From the NCBI RefSeq assembly GCF_002289565.1, contig NZ_NTFY01000146.1:1-43696 (forward strand): DNA of 43,696 nt, read 5' to 3'. Under the pieces are notes generated by a model. That model made no database searches and had not been told where the DNA came from. It saw only the letters and a list, made by a program, of their open reading frames with translations. Numbering within the stretch: the stretch's first letter is position 1; each line of letters opens with the position of its first letter. This stretch comes from Rhodopirellula sp. SM50. Lineage in GTDB: Bacteria > Planctomycetota > Planctomycetia > Pirellulales > Pirellulaceae. The translations under genes and the position numbers were made by a program. Shown in pieces: positions 35,401 to 43,238 of this stretch.

Positions 35401-37562
35401 TAAAGCGACAAGACGCCGCCGGAATCACGCTGATGGCGAACCTAGCCCGGTCCAACGGTTACGTGGCAGAGACATCCGCTCGGCTGTTCATGCGTACGAA
35501 TGACTTCTTCTTTAAACAATACGACCTCCACTCGTCACCCATCCCAACGATCACCAAGTCCTTTCACGGACATGAACTGGGAGCCGCGAGAGAACTGCTC
35601 GGCTTTCGAAAACCGCCGGTCTATGGCCAAGTTCGGGGCACGAGGCTGCTGGAGATTCCGCAGTTATTCGCCTACGGAGACAAATGTGGTCTGCTTGCGA
35701 CGAGTCTTGGGATCAGCCGGGACCTCCGCGTCTCTGATCAGCTCTTCGGCAAGGTTCGCGTCTGGAACATGGAACAAGAGGATCCGAGCGGCGAGCCAGA
35801 ATTGTACGCACCGTTTGAATCGCCCGTCACCGCTCTTGCGATAAGCCCTTCGGGGCGCTGGCTGGGTGCTGGAACACTGGACGGCCAGATTGTGATTTAT
35901 GATCGCCGTGATCGCCGTGATCGCGAGAATCGCGCGGACTATCCGTTCGTGATGGCGGATTCGAGTTCAGCAGTCAGCCGACTCCAGTTCTCAGAATCAG
36001 AATTATGGTTGATGGCAGAAACCACGTCAGCGACGGCTTACTGGAAACTTACTGACCGGGCTGCTTCACCAGTCAAGGTTGAATCCTTGAGAAACCACCG
36101 TGGACACTTTAGCCCAGACGGGCGTTGGCTGGCCACGATACCGGTCGGTCAGCAGGCCGTAAAATTCATTTCACTTGCGGATCCGGTTGGCCTCGGTGAG
36201 CCGGCTTCTCGGCGGGAACTTCCCTGGTCCGAGAAGTCAATTCAAACAGGACAGAGCACCAACCAACGGTGGTGGTTCGCGTTTTCGGCGAGGACGGCGG
36301 GACCGGATAATCTTTGTGTCTTTGATCTCAACTCGGACGCCCCCGGCTCGACAATGCAACGCTTCACGATCGAATCGCCGTACGAAGTTATGGTGTCAGA
36401 TGATGGTCACTGGCTCTTTTCATGCTCACGGCAGGAATTGGAGATCATGCGGATGTCTGGTACGGAGGAAACGGTGAATTCTCGATTCACGTTTCCGATT
36501 CCTGGACGACCGAGCGGGATCGCATATCACACCGATTCACAGCGTTTGGCACTGGCGTTTCGCAGTCGGTCGACCCACGTTTGGGATCTATCCCAAACCG
36601 TACGTGAAATGGGTCCGGAATTGGTTGGCAAGCCGTGCGAGAAGATCTGGTTGGTTGATGATGGCAAGTCGTTACTGAGCTTCTTGTATGACCGGTTGGA
36701 TAGGGAGCTGACACGGGTGCGTATCGATTTTTTGGACTCCGAGTATTTGTGTGAGAAGTCGCCATCGATCGCGATGCGCCGGCTTTCAAACGAGGAACGG
36801 GAACTCTTCCGACTGGATTCAATGACGGCCAACGCCCTCCGCGAAGACCCATCAGCGAAGGATCCAATCACTGCAGAATTTGATTCGGACCGACGATTGG
36901 ACTCGGTACGTCCCGTGCCGTCTACGACTAAGGGTAGATCGATCGAACAATGGGGGACCGTAGTCGATCCTGATGGGGATTGCATTTTCGACGCGGAGGA
37001 TGGTTCGGTAGCCATTCAAATTCCGAGCACTCCCCATGGATTGAGTGTTGAAATCCACCGAATGAATGCGCCCCGTTTGGTCCAGGAAGTCGATGGTGAT
37101 TTTGCCCTGGAAGTGTCCCTTGGCGGAAACTTCCTTCCGGGCGCGGCAACGGTTCCTGGCCGAGCAGGTTACAAGGGTGCGGGCCTGTTGGTGATGCAAG
37201 ATGATCAGAATTACATTCGTCTCGAGAGAGCGGCACTGCGACGCAACGGCAACACCCGACACTACGTGAACTTTGAATTGCGTCGCCATGGCCAATTGAT
37301 GCGGTTTGGATCGTCGGACGATTTCCCAATCGATCCAGACGCCTCCTGTCGACTGCGTTTGGAACGGGTTGGCGACGAGATTCGGGGTGCCGTAAGCCAA
37401 GGGGATGGTTGGCAAAGTTTGACGCCAAAAGAGTCAAAGTTGAACCAAAATCTTCGAGTCGGCATCCTAGCCGTAAACGCCTCGGGTAGCGTTTTCAATC
37501 CGCGTTTTTCCGACTTTGTAAAGCGAGATCTTGAAATGGGATCCGGTGAATTGGAACATTAG
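32472..37562 (+). CDS. Transmembrane Hanks-type Ser/Thr kinase with WD40 and DUF1349-like C-terminus
   Basis: The product is 1,696 residues. I chose the ATG at 32472 over 32439 because the paralogue downstream starts at the equivalent place and catalytic residues then differ by only one in number. The planctomycete N-terminal segment (DPLQSLIADILEAENRG, FVDRDAMIGEHPDLADSLHDFF) is followed by a T-x-P-P-rich linker. The kinase domain (~123-390) has GGMG, Lys151 in VALKMI, HRDLKPAN (His242), DFG (Asp262) and the GTPAYMPPEQ activation segment, so it should be active. One transmembrane helix (~407-432) leads to a coiled coil rich in A/E/R (~434-500), then WD40-type repeats (~540-1377) with FSPDGRWL-like motifs, and a DUF1349/concanavalin-like end (~1494-1690, GAGLLVMQDDQNYIRLERA). 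The C-terminal part should lie outside the cytoplasmic membrane. The ligand is unknown. A Pro-Ser linker interrupts the WD40 region. Confidence 0.92.
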   Translation: MPSDEQDPLQSLIADILEAENRGEFVDRDAMIGEHPDLADSLHDFFANHDRMKSAVESEDPTLSPSGSGLDDPTIPPGRDSQEEATMPPQPVGDDPTIPPTEGASQPAEPAVGDQVGYFGDYELLEEIARGGMGIVFKARQVNLNRIVALKMILAGQFAGQEDVQRFYTEAEAAANLDQPGIVPIFEIGEHEGQHYFSMGYVEGESLAQKVADGPLPPREAAGLVKKICDAMAYAHERGVIHRDLKPANILIDLNSQPKVTDFGLAKRTEADSGLTGTGQILGTPAYMPPEQASGKADVGPLADVYSLGAILYCLVTGRPPFQAASPMDTLLQVLDKEPVAPRVLNESVPKDLETICLKCLSKDASRRYPSAAALGQELNRYLEGEPILARPVGGLERTWRWCNRNPLIASLILTTASSLLAGIGVSAYLAVVANARANLAVQESGRADKNAMNALAQEQLAKQRADEATNAREIAERNARNAQAERLSTLAQSELSQNRPNRSLLLAAQAIDATRTAKEPAVLSARKAIRHAVESLHGAPFGDRPYKKLLLSSDGEWLATISEGGSLKVFSERSIFPTSRAISIALDPPCEDAVDGIAEQSLLAVADSQGSIHVYRCGLAVENARIATFTGADSAVHRMSFGSDGKYLAASFVSGQISCWQIEDRKQIFSFTHPNHLTIMKFSPDGRWLLTASNDTNFYRYIAMLHPLASGQDGPRYRLKANTNSFLDAVFKKDGSELITSNGDGKIRRWDLTAEDPSSMPIVVKTKFSQSQYGLQLSADDRWLCSVRGNGEVALLDLLPEAPSQPSGPNPDPSPSPIPSSNPSRYDMIVLNVSAQVEKENGLGIRYGELGLQPYSFSPDSKRFAVGDQDGDVHIWELADVRDESSAMLSRQTAGGHEGPVTALKWRPSGRALLLTAGVDNSILSWQQNSATKKLDSIAAHGHDAMIHSLHLVNRNATLLSHDRSGRIRKWMAGDLKRQDAAGITLMANLARSNGYVAETSARLFMRTNDFFFKQYDLHSSPIPTITKSFHGHELGAARELLGFRKPPVYGQVRGTRLLEIPQLFAYGDKCGLLATSLGISRDLRVSDQLFGKVRVWNMEQEDPSGEPELYAPFESPVTALAISPSGRWLGAGTLDGQIVIYDRRDRRDRENRADYPFVMADSSSAVSRLQFSESELWLMAETTSATAYWKLTDRAASPVKVESLRNHRGHFSPDGRWLATIPVGQQAVKFISLADPVGLGEPASRRELPWSEKSIQTGQSTNQRWWFAFSARTAGPDNLCVFDLNSDAPGSTMQRFTIESPYEVMVSDDGHWLFSCSRQELEIMRMSGTEETVNSRFTFPIPGRPSGIAYHTDSQRLALAFRSRSTHVWDLSQTVREMGPELVGKPCEKIWLVDDGKSLLSFLYDRLDRELTRVRIDFLDSEYLCEKSPSIAMRRLSNEERELFRLDSMTANALREDPSAKDPITAEFDSDRRLDSVRPVPSTTKGRSIEQWGTVVDPDGDCIFDAEDGSVAIQIPSTPHGLSVEIHRMNAPRLVQEVDGDFALEVSLGGNFLPGAATVPGRAGYKGAGLLVMQDDQNYIRLERAALRRNGNTRHYVNFELRRHGQLMRFGSSDDFPIDPDASCRLRLERVGDEIRGAVSQGDGWQSLTPKESKLNQNLRVGILAVNASGSVFNPRFSDFVKRDLEMGSGELEH
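34881..34947 (+). repeat. Pro/Ser/Asn-rich low-complexity linker in kinase 1
   Basis: The bases encode a run of P-S/P-N pairs (PSGPNPDPSPSPIPSSNPS), with CCAAGT/CCAATC-type short repeats at the DNA level. It sits between WD40-like blades, where most family members have only a short loop, and probably grew by slippage. Confidence 0.65.
35901..35927 (+). repeat. 9-base tandem repeat in kinase 1
   Basis: GATCGCCGT occurs twice in direct succession, followed by a diverged third unit (GATCGCGAG). It encodes DRRDRRDRE in a WD40 loop. In-frame slippage is the likely origin. Confidence 0.7.
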
Positions 37563-37974
37563 ACCGGGAGACTCTCAGACGATAGCGTTCAAGCTGACCC
37601 GCAACGAATGCATCAGAAGTCGCCAGCTTCTCGAAGCTGTTGCCGTCCAGTTTGGGTGAAGACCGTTTGTTCCATCGTTCCACAGGGCGGGCGAGACATT
37701 CTTCGCGGCGCCTGTGGCATCAAGTTGATGCTTCGTCGGATACTCACTGATGTCGTCAAACAGCGGCAAGACAAGCGGAGTGTTGCCAGAACCTACGTCC
37801 GTGACCGTTGCGTCCGTGCGCACTGGGATTGGATTTTCTGCGTCACCCGGCGACGTCGAGCTTTCGGAAGGGCTTGATGGATCCCTTCCGTTCTTCAAGG
37901 ACGGCATGCGGCTTAACTGAGTGGAGTGGAAAACGCCGTTACCGAGCCACCCGTGGGTTACTTTTCGTGCTGTC

Positions 37975-38060
37975 GGTTGCATCGCCCGCTCGGACTTAGC
38001 GAAATTTCTTCGCTGCACTCTTCTCGAAAACCCGTACCAAATCGTGGCGAAACTGCGCCG
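37975..38060 (+). repeat. Intergenic repeat family, copy 5
   Basis: The core GGTTGCATCGCCCG is followed by AGCGAA/TTCGCT, a 6-base stem with a 5-base loop, then GCACTCTTCTCGAAAACCCG. The distance from the core to GCTGGTCCAACC is 149 bases here and 150 in copy 4, so the two kinase leaders share a longer unit. Confidence 0.7.
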
Positions 38061-38295
38061 AAGCCGCTAATCTGAATCGGTCTGGGCACCGGAGCGTTCC
38101 GACTGCCAGGTTTCCTGCGTTCTGCTGGTCCAACCTCCGCGCTTTAAGTGTGGTCTAGCGAAGCCGGTTTAAGGCATCCGAATCACCGTTAATCCCAGCA
38201 TCTAACTCGCCGACTGTCAGCTTGCCTAACCGTTGTGTCAAGTTGAGCGCTGAGTATTACCCACACTTGCAGAAGAAACCCGGCGGTTTGTGGCA

Positions 38296-38333
38296 GCCCG
38301 CATGCACAGGAGATACAAAAGGGGCTCTTTGAT
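38296..38333 (+). promoter_or_regulatory. Leader element upstream of kinase 2, matching kinase 1
   Basis: GCCCGCATGCACAGGAGATA runs into CAAAAGGGGCTCTTTGAT, matching the kinase 1 element through AAAAGGGG. AAAAGGGG ends 42 bases before the kinase 2 ATG, compared with 40 for the chosen kinase 1 ATG. The -10-like position is TTTGAT here, weaker than TATAAT. Conservation suggests function or recent common ancestry. Confidence 0.4.
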
Positions 38334-38366
38334 TCAGAGTGATCCGCGTGAGCCCTGGGTAACTGC

Positions 38367-41300
38367 ATGTCCACCGAAGATCGTGATGGCCAAGATCCGC
38401 TCCAATCCTTGATCGCAGAATTTCTCGAAGCTGAAAAGAGTGGAAATGCGGTAGATCGAGATACGTTACTTAAACAGCATCCCGAGCACGCTGAATCGCT
38501 GCGGGACTTCTTCGCCAATCATGACCGCATTAAGCGTGCGGCGGAGCAGGAAGATCGAACTTTGCCACCTGGCAATTGGATCGATGCCCCAACCGATCCT
38601 CCCACGTCGGGTAATGGGGAAGAGGCGACGATACCTCCGCGAAGTGATGCTGACGATCCGACCATTCCGCCAACGAACCCGTCTTCTGCGGAAAACGCAT
38701 CCGTCGGCGACCAGGTACGATACTTTGGTGACTACCAGTTGCTAGAAGAGATCGCTCGGGGCGGGATGGGAGTTGTTTTCAAGGCTAGGCAGATCAATCT
38801 GAATCGGGTTGTCGCCTTGAAGATGATTCTGGCTGGTGACTTGGCCGGAGATGAGGAAGTCAAACGGTTCAAGAGCGAAGCAGAGTCCGCAGCACAGCTC
38901 GATCATCCAGGGATTGTCCCGATCTTTGAAATTGGCGAGCACCAAGGGCAGCACTACTTTTCGATGGGATTCGTCGATGGAGACTCTCTCGCCGACCGTT
39001 TGCGGAACGGACCGTTGCCGCCAAGAGAAGCAGCTGAGTTGATGGCGAAAATCTGCGAAGCTGTAGCGTATGCTCACGATAAGGGTGTGATCCATCGCGA
39101 CTTGAAGCCGGGAAACGTGTTAATCGATGCGAACGGCGCGCCGAGGGTAACCGACTTCGGACTAGCGAAGCAAGTTGGAGGTGACAGTGAGTTGACTCGC
39201 ACGGGCCAAATTCTGGGTACTCCCGCATTCATGCCTCCCGAGCAGGCATCTGGCAAGCTTGATGAAGTTGGTCCACTGTCAGATGTCTATTCGCTAGGGG
39301 CAGTACTGTACATGATGCTGACGGGCAGAGCCCCCTTTCAGGCAGCAAGCCCAATGGAAACGTTGTTGCAGGTGCTCGACGAGGAGCCGGTCGCTCCGCG
39401 TCAGCTCAACTCAGCAATTCCCGTTGATTTAGAAACAATCTGCTTGAAGTGCCTCGAGAAGCAACCGCAATTTCGATATGCAAGCGCAGCGGAGCTTCAT
39501 AAGGACATAGTGCGATTTCTAAATGATGAGGCGATTGCTGCGCGACGTCCTGGCACGATTGAACGCCTCGTGCGTTGGTCTCGTAAGCAACGTCCTGGCA
39601 TCAAGGTGGCTGTAGTAGCATCCTCGCTGGTGCTTGCGACCGTCCTGATCGTCATGGAGAGCAAACGCCGTCTTGACCTATTTCGTGGAGCTTACTTGTC
39701 CGTTTCTGTCTCTGCCGACTGGACACCTGTGACTGTCTTTGAACCCGGCAGCGACCAGAAAGTAATGAGGTTCACTGCCCCGAGTGAACAGCGAGTTTCG
39801 ATTCCTGCAGGATCCTATGAACTTTGGGCAGAACATTATGGTCAGCGCTGGCAAGTTGATTTGGAACGAAAGGAAGAACTAGAGCTCCATCTAGAAGATG
39901 TTGATGGACGCGAGTTGTTTCAGATGCGAGACGATATTGATTTTGACTCGCTACTTCGCGCGATTCCCGGTCGCCGCCAAGCTTACTTTCTCCGCGAGAC
40001 TACTCCATCAGTGCCAAATCGCTTTTTACCCAATCGGCAGGAACGCGAGGGGCTCCCGATCGGCCTTTACGATGGCTGGGACGACGAGCCGCTTTGGATG
40101 ATGAACGACAAGCTCAAGGAGATTGCTAAACGCAACCAATCGATGAGCCTACCTGGAGGTGCTTGGACTGCTGACTTCGACGAGGACGGCGAACGCGATT
40201 TAGCGTTGGTGAAAGGTGGCTTTTACCTGGTTGTTTCCGGACGTAATGGACAAGTGCTGTTTCAAGAACCAATTAAAGGCCAGGGACTCTTGTTCGGAGA
40301 GATGATGGACTTAACTGGTGATGGCATCACTGACCTACTTTTGGTTGCGGATGGAGTTCTGCAACTCGTAGATGGTAAGGATGGGGCAAGTCGATGGACT
40401 CGTAGCGTAACCAAAGCTGGTACCTCTCAAGTAAAACACAACTTAAACTTCAACAACGATGGTGGGGCACAACTAACGTTCATCTCGCATCTTGATAAAA
40501 CGTATGTCGTAACATTCGATGACGGCGTCACCACGCTCGACGCGACAACGGGTAATCCGGTCATGGATACATCGGAAGCGAGTAAATATGACTCACTGAA
40601 ACTGGGCATCTTGTCGAGCCCCAAAGAACCGTTGCTACTTTGTGTGCGACTGAGGGAACTCAGGGCCGTGCCTTCGGTATTTGACGAACTTGCCGCCATC
40701 GGGCTTCTTTCCGGGCAATGGCATTGGGAACTACGATTAGATGAGGCTCGGCCAAAACTGGGTTTTGAAAAAGAATCGCTCATTGTTGAAGACGTGACGT
40801 GCGATGGCACGGCCGATATTCTGATTGCTTTAAAGCCAAACCGGCACGGTTCAGACCCCAACCAACTGATCCTGGTTAATGGAAAAAGTGGAAGCGTCGA
40901 ATGGGAAAAACCCATTCTTGCACCTTCATTTTTCGGGCCGGATTGGAAAGTGTCGACGCACGTCGCAGCATTTTCCTGCGACTCGGTGGGCTCGTCTCCT
41001 TCGATCGTGTGTTTGGAATATTTTGACCCGCCTGCATCGCCAGACAATGCTATGGTTCGCAACGTGCGGATTGAAGGCATCCATCGGGACGATGGTCACG
41101 TTCTTTGGTCCTCCAGCTTGGGGTCAGCGAGCGAGGATGAGTATCCCGTCTTTCTTTCGCCTACGGACGGGTCCGTCTCGAATGAGCTTGCTATCGCCAC
41201 GGTCACCTACGCCCATTTCAACTCAGTGATTCTTGCCGACTCACGAGACGGCGCTATTCACCGGGTCATCCCTGAATCCAACACGAAGGATGCTGCATCC

Positions 41301-43238
41301 GACGTCCCCCGTTTCAAAGACTATCGGGATATCAATTACGACGGTTTGGCGGATGTGGTCTATGAGCAAGACGGAATGATCAAGTATCGAGGCGGACGGC
41401 CAACGGAGCGATGGTGTCGTCTCGGCAGTACTCTGAGGCTCGGTGATGTTGACGAAGACGGAATCGATGATTGCCTCCTATTGCGAAGCTATGTTGACCG
41501 AAGTTCTAAAACCATGGTCAGAGATATATCGACCGTGGTTTCAGGTGCCTCCGGCCAGAAACTTTGGGCACTGAATATCGGGTATGACTCCCGCGACGAA
41601 AACAGTGTTGCTGTGGACGTGCTCGGTGATGAGCAAGAGGAACTTGTTTGCTTTGACGGCAGCGATACGATTAACGTCGTCGATTCCAAAGCAGGGCAAG
41701 TCGTTTCGACAATCAACGTTAAACGCACTTATTCGATTGACGGCGTAAGCACTTCTGGTGTGGGGAGGCGAGTCTTTTTTTCCGATCTGGACGGAGACTC
41801 GAAGCAAGAACTTGTCGTTGGCTTCCCGTGGGCCGCTTACAAGGGAACCGGCCAGATGCTGCCCGAGTGCAAACCGAAATCCCCTTCCAGGTTTATCATT
41901 GGTGTCGTTGCTGATGCGGAGGAGAATCGTGATACATTGCTTGATTGCGAACTGTTGAGTTTGGACTCTCTTTCAGTCCGTTTGATCGACGGAAATGGAA
42001 CCGAGCTTTGGAATCAGGTTTTGCGTTTGCGTGGCACTAGTCCTGGAAATGCCGGGGGAAGTGGGTTCAGCGACAGCCATTTCGAGGTTGCACGCGTCGA
42101 CGATGACGGCGACAACGATCCCGCAATCTTTCTCAAATGTGGTAGAGATCACTGGATCCTAAAGCTCAGTAGTGGAGAACTCCTGTCGGAAGGCCTGTCT
42201 TCCACGCTGCAAGAGCAGCGGAGACGTCGTCGCCAGGTACATCAAATCGACATTGAGGAAAATGGGCGTAGTGACACGGTATCGATCCAGCCGGAAGGCG
42301 TCGTTGTCGCAACAGATTCCAACGGTCGATCGCTTTGGGAATGCGAATTGCCAGAGATTCTGGATGCCACTGAGTATCGAACCTGGGAGTTTGCGGAGAC
42401 TCGTACCTTGGATGACTGCTTGGTCATCCAAAAAGGTCATCATGTGGTGGGAGTCGAGTTGAGATCCGGGCTTCCCCGCTGGCGCACACATGGGCCAATC
42501 GACGCGTCACCTAGTACATTCCTGAGACGGAAGGGCAACGAACTGCCCTTGGTGGTTTTCCACGCGAAAAAAAGTTACAGCGTGTGCCGGGAAGCGTATC
42601 GAGTGAAACCTGATTGGAAGTACCTCCTCACATCGACAGCCCAGAATGTCGGCGTCGCACTACCTAGTTCCAGCGACCGTGATACGGATCAAGCTGATGC
42701 ATTTCTTGGGTCGGACGGAAACCAGGTCAAGATAGACCAGACTTCCAAGCAGTCCGATTCAGCCGATAATCCTCTGCCGACTTCGCCACCGGAAAACAAA
42801 GTTCGAATCGAAGCGGAAAGCATGTCATGGGAAGGCGCGTTTCATGGAAAGCTCATCCGCCAGGAAATGACTTCCTGGAAGGACGAATCGTGGAGCGGCA
42901 ATCGACAGATTCTATGGTTAGATGCACGGCCATCAGATTCGCTGCGACTCGGATTCGTGATCCGGCAGTCCGGTAAGTATGAGATTTCTTGCGTGCTGAC
43001 CAAAGCTCCGGACTTCGCCATCGCCAGTATAGCGATGGACAAAAGGTCGCTAGCCTCAAACATTGATTCGTACGCCGCAAAAGTCCAGCCCACTGAAGAG
43101 ATTCCCCTTGGGACGCTTCAACTTTCAGCGGGACGCCACGCCGTTGAGATTACCATTGAGGGTAGAAATCCCTCTAATACTGCGGATGTTCTCGCCTTCG
43201 GCATCGACTACATCGACCTTACCAGAATTCAGGAGTAG
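38367..43238 (+). CDS. Transmembrane Hanks-type Ser/Thr kinase with FG-GAP/PQQ-like and CBM6-like C-terminus
   Basis: The product is 1,623 residues. The ATG at 38367 is the only ATG, GTG or TTG downstream of the in-frame TGA at 38349. The N-terminal segment, TxPP linker and kinase domain (~115-385) closely match the upstream paralogue: Lys152, HRDLKPGN (His243), DFG (Asp263), GTPAFMPPEQ. One transmembrane helix (~411-433, VAVVASSLVLATVLIVM) separates it from an outer region. This begins with a PEGA-like stretch (~445-520, IPAGSYELWAEHYGQRW), then FG-GAP/PQQ-like propeller blades (DFDEDGERDLALV, DLTGDGITDLLLV, DVDEDGIDDCLLL, DLDGDSKQELVVG, ~599-1330). It ends in a CBM6-like domain (~1478-1623, VRIEAESMSWEGA ... 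FGIDYIDLTRI). The outer part suggests binding of a glycan or protein and Ca2+, signalling to the cytoplasmic kinase. Targets are unknown. No Shine-Dalgarno sequence precedes the start. Confidence 0.92.
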   Translation: MSTEDRDGQDPLQSLIAEFLEAEKSGNAVDRDTLLKQHPEHAESLRDFFANHDRIKRAAEQEDRTLPPGNWIDAPTDPPTSGNGEEATIPPRSDADDPTIPPTNPSSAENASVGDQVRYFGDYQLLEEIARGGMGVVFKARQINLNRVVALKMILAGDLAGDEEVKRFKSEAESAAQLDHPGIVPIFEIGEHQGQHYFSMGFVDGDSLADRLRNGPLPPREAAELMAKICEAVAYAHDKGVIHRDLKPGNVLIDANGAPRVTDFGLAKQVGGDSELTRTGQILGTPAFMPPEQASGKLDEVGPLSDVYSLGAVLYMMLTGRAPFQAASPMETLLQVLDEEPVAPRQLNSAIPVDLETICLKCLEKQPQFRYASAAELHKDIVRFLNDEAIAARRPGTIERLVRWSRKQRPGIKVAVVASSLVLATVLIVMESKRRLDLFRGAYLSVSVSADWTPVTVFEPGSDQKVMRFTAPSEQRVSIPAGSYELWAEHYGQRWQVDLERKEELELHLEDVDGRELFQMRDDIDFDSLLRAIPGRRQAYFLRETTPSVPNRFLPNRQEREGLPIGLYDGWDDEPLWMMNDKLKEIAKRNQSMSLPGGAWTADFDEDGERDLALVKGGFYLVVSGRNGQVLFQEPIKGQGLLFGEMMDLTGDGITDLLLVADGVLQLVDGKDGASRWTRSVTKAGTSQVKHNLNFNNDGGAQLTFISHLDKTYVVTFDDGVTTLDATTGNPVMDTSEASKYDSLKLGILSSPKEPLLLCVRLRELRAVPSVFDELAAIGLLSGQWHWELRLDEARPKLGFEKESLIVEDVTCDGTADILIALKPNRHGSDPNQLILVNGKSGSVEWEKPILAPSFFGPDWKVSTHVAAFSCDSVGSSPSIVCLEYFDPPASPDNAMVRNVRIEGIHRDDGHVLWSSSLGSASEDEYPVFLSPTDGSVSNELAIATVTYAHFNSVILADSRDGAIHRVIPESNTKDAASDVPRFKDYRDINYDGLADVVYEQDGMIKYRGGRPTERWCRLGSTLRLGDVDEDGIDDCLLLRSYVDRSSKTMVRDISTVVSGASGQKLWALNIGYDSRDENSVAVDVLGDEQEELVCFDGSDTINVVDSKAGQVVSTINVKRTYSIDGVSTSGVGRRVFFSDLDGDSKQELVVGFPWAAYKGTGQMLPECKPKSPSRFIIGVVADAEENRDTLLDCELLSLDSLSVRLIDGNGTELWNQVLRLRGTSPGNAGGSGFSDSHFEVARVDDDGDNDPAIFLKCGRDHWILKLSSGELLSEGLSSTLQEQRRRRRQVHQIDIEENGRSDTVSIQPEGVVVATDSNGRSLWECELPEILDATEYRTWEFAETRTLDDCLVIQKGHHVVGVELRSGLPRWRTHGPIDASPSTFLRRKGNELPLVVFHAKKSYSVCREAYRVKPDWKYLLTSTAQNVGVALPSSSDRDTDQADAFLGSDGNQVKIDQTSKQSDSADNPLPTSPPENKVRIEAESMSWEGAFHGKLIRQEMTSWKDESWSGNRQILWLDARPSDSLRLGFVIRQSGKYEISCVLTKAPDFAIASIAMDKRSLASNIDSYAAKVQPTEEIPLGTLQLSAGRHAVEITIEGRNPSNTADVLAFGIDYIDLTRIQE

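Larger units (their letters stand above)
37563..38366 (+). other. Intergenic region between the two kinases, 804 bases
   Basis: No convincing gene. A 147-codon frame on the minus strand (37575-38018) has no recognisable product and overlaps repeat copy 5. It contains copy 5 (37975-38060), the shared GCTGGTCCAACC motif at 38124-38135 and the promoter-like element at 38296-38333. About 400 bases directly after kinase 1 show nothing I can interpret. Confidence 0.6.

Noticed and set aside
37575..38018. 147-codon minus-strand frame between the kinases
   Set aside because: Its N-terminus is encoded by the repeat and the rest has no recognisable motif or start signal. A degraded gene cannot be excluded.
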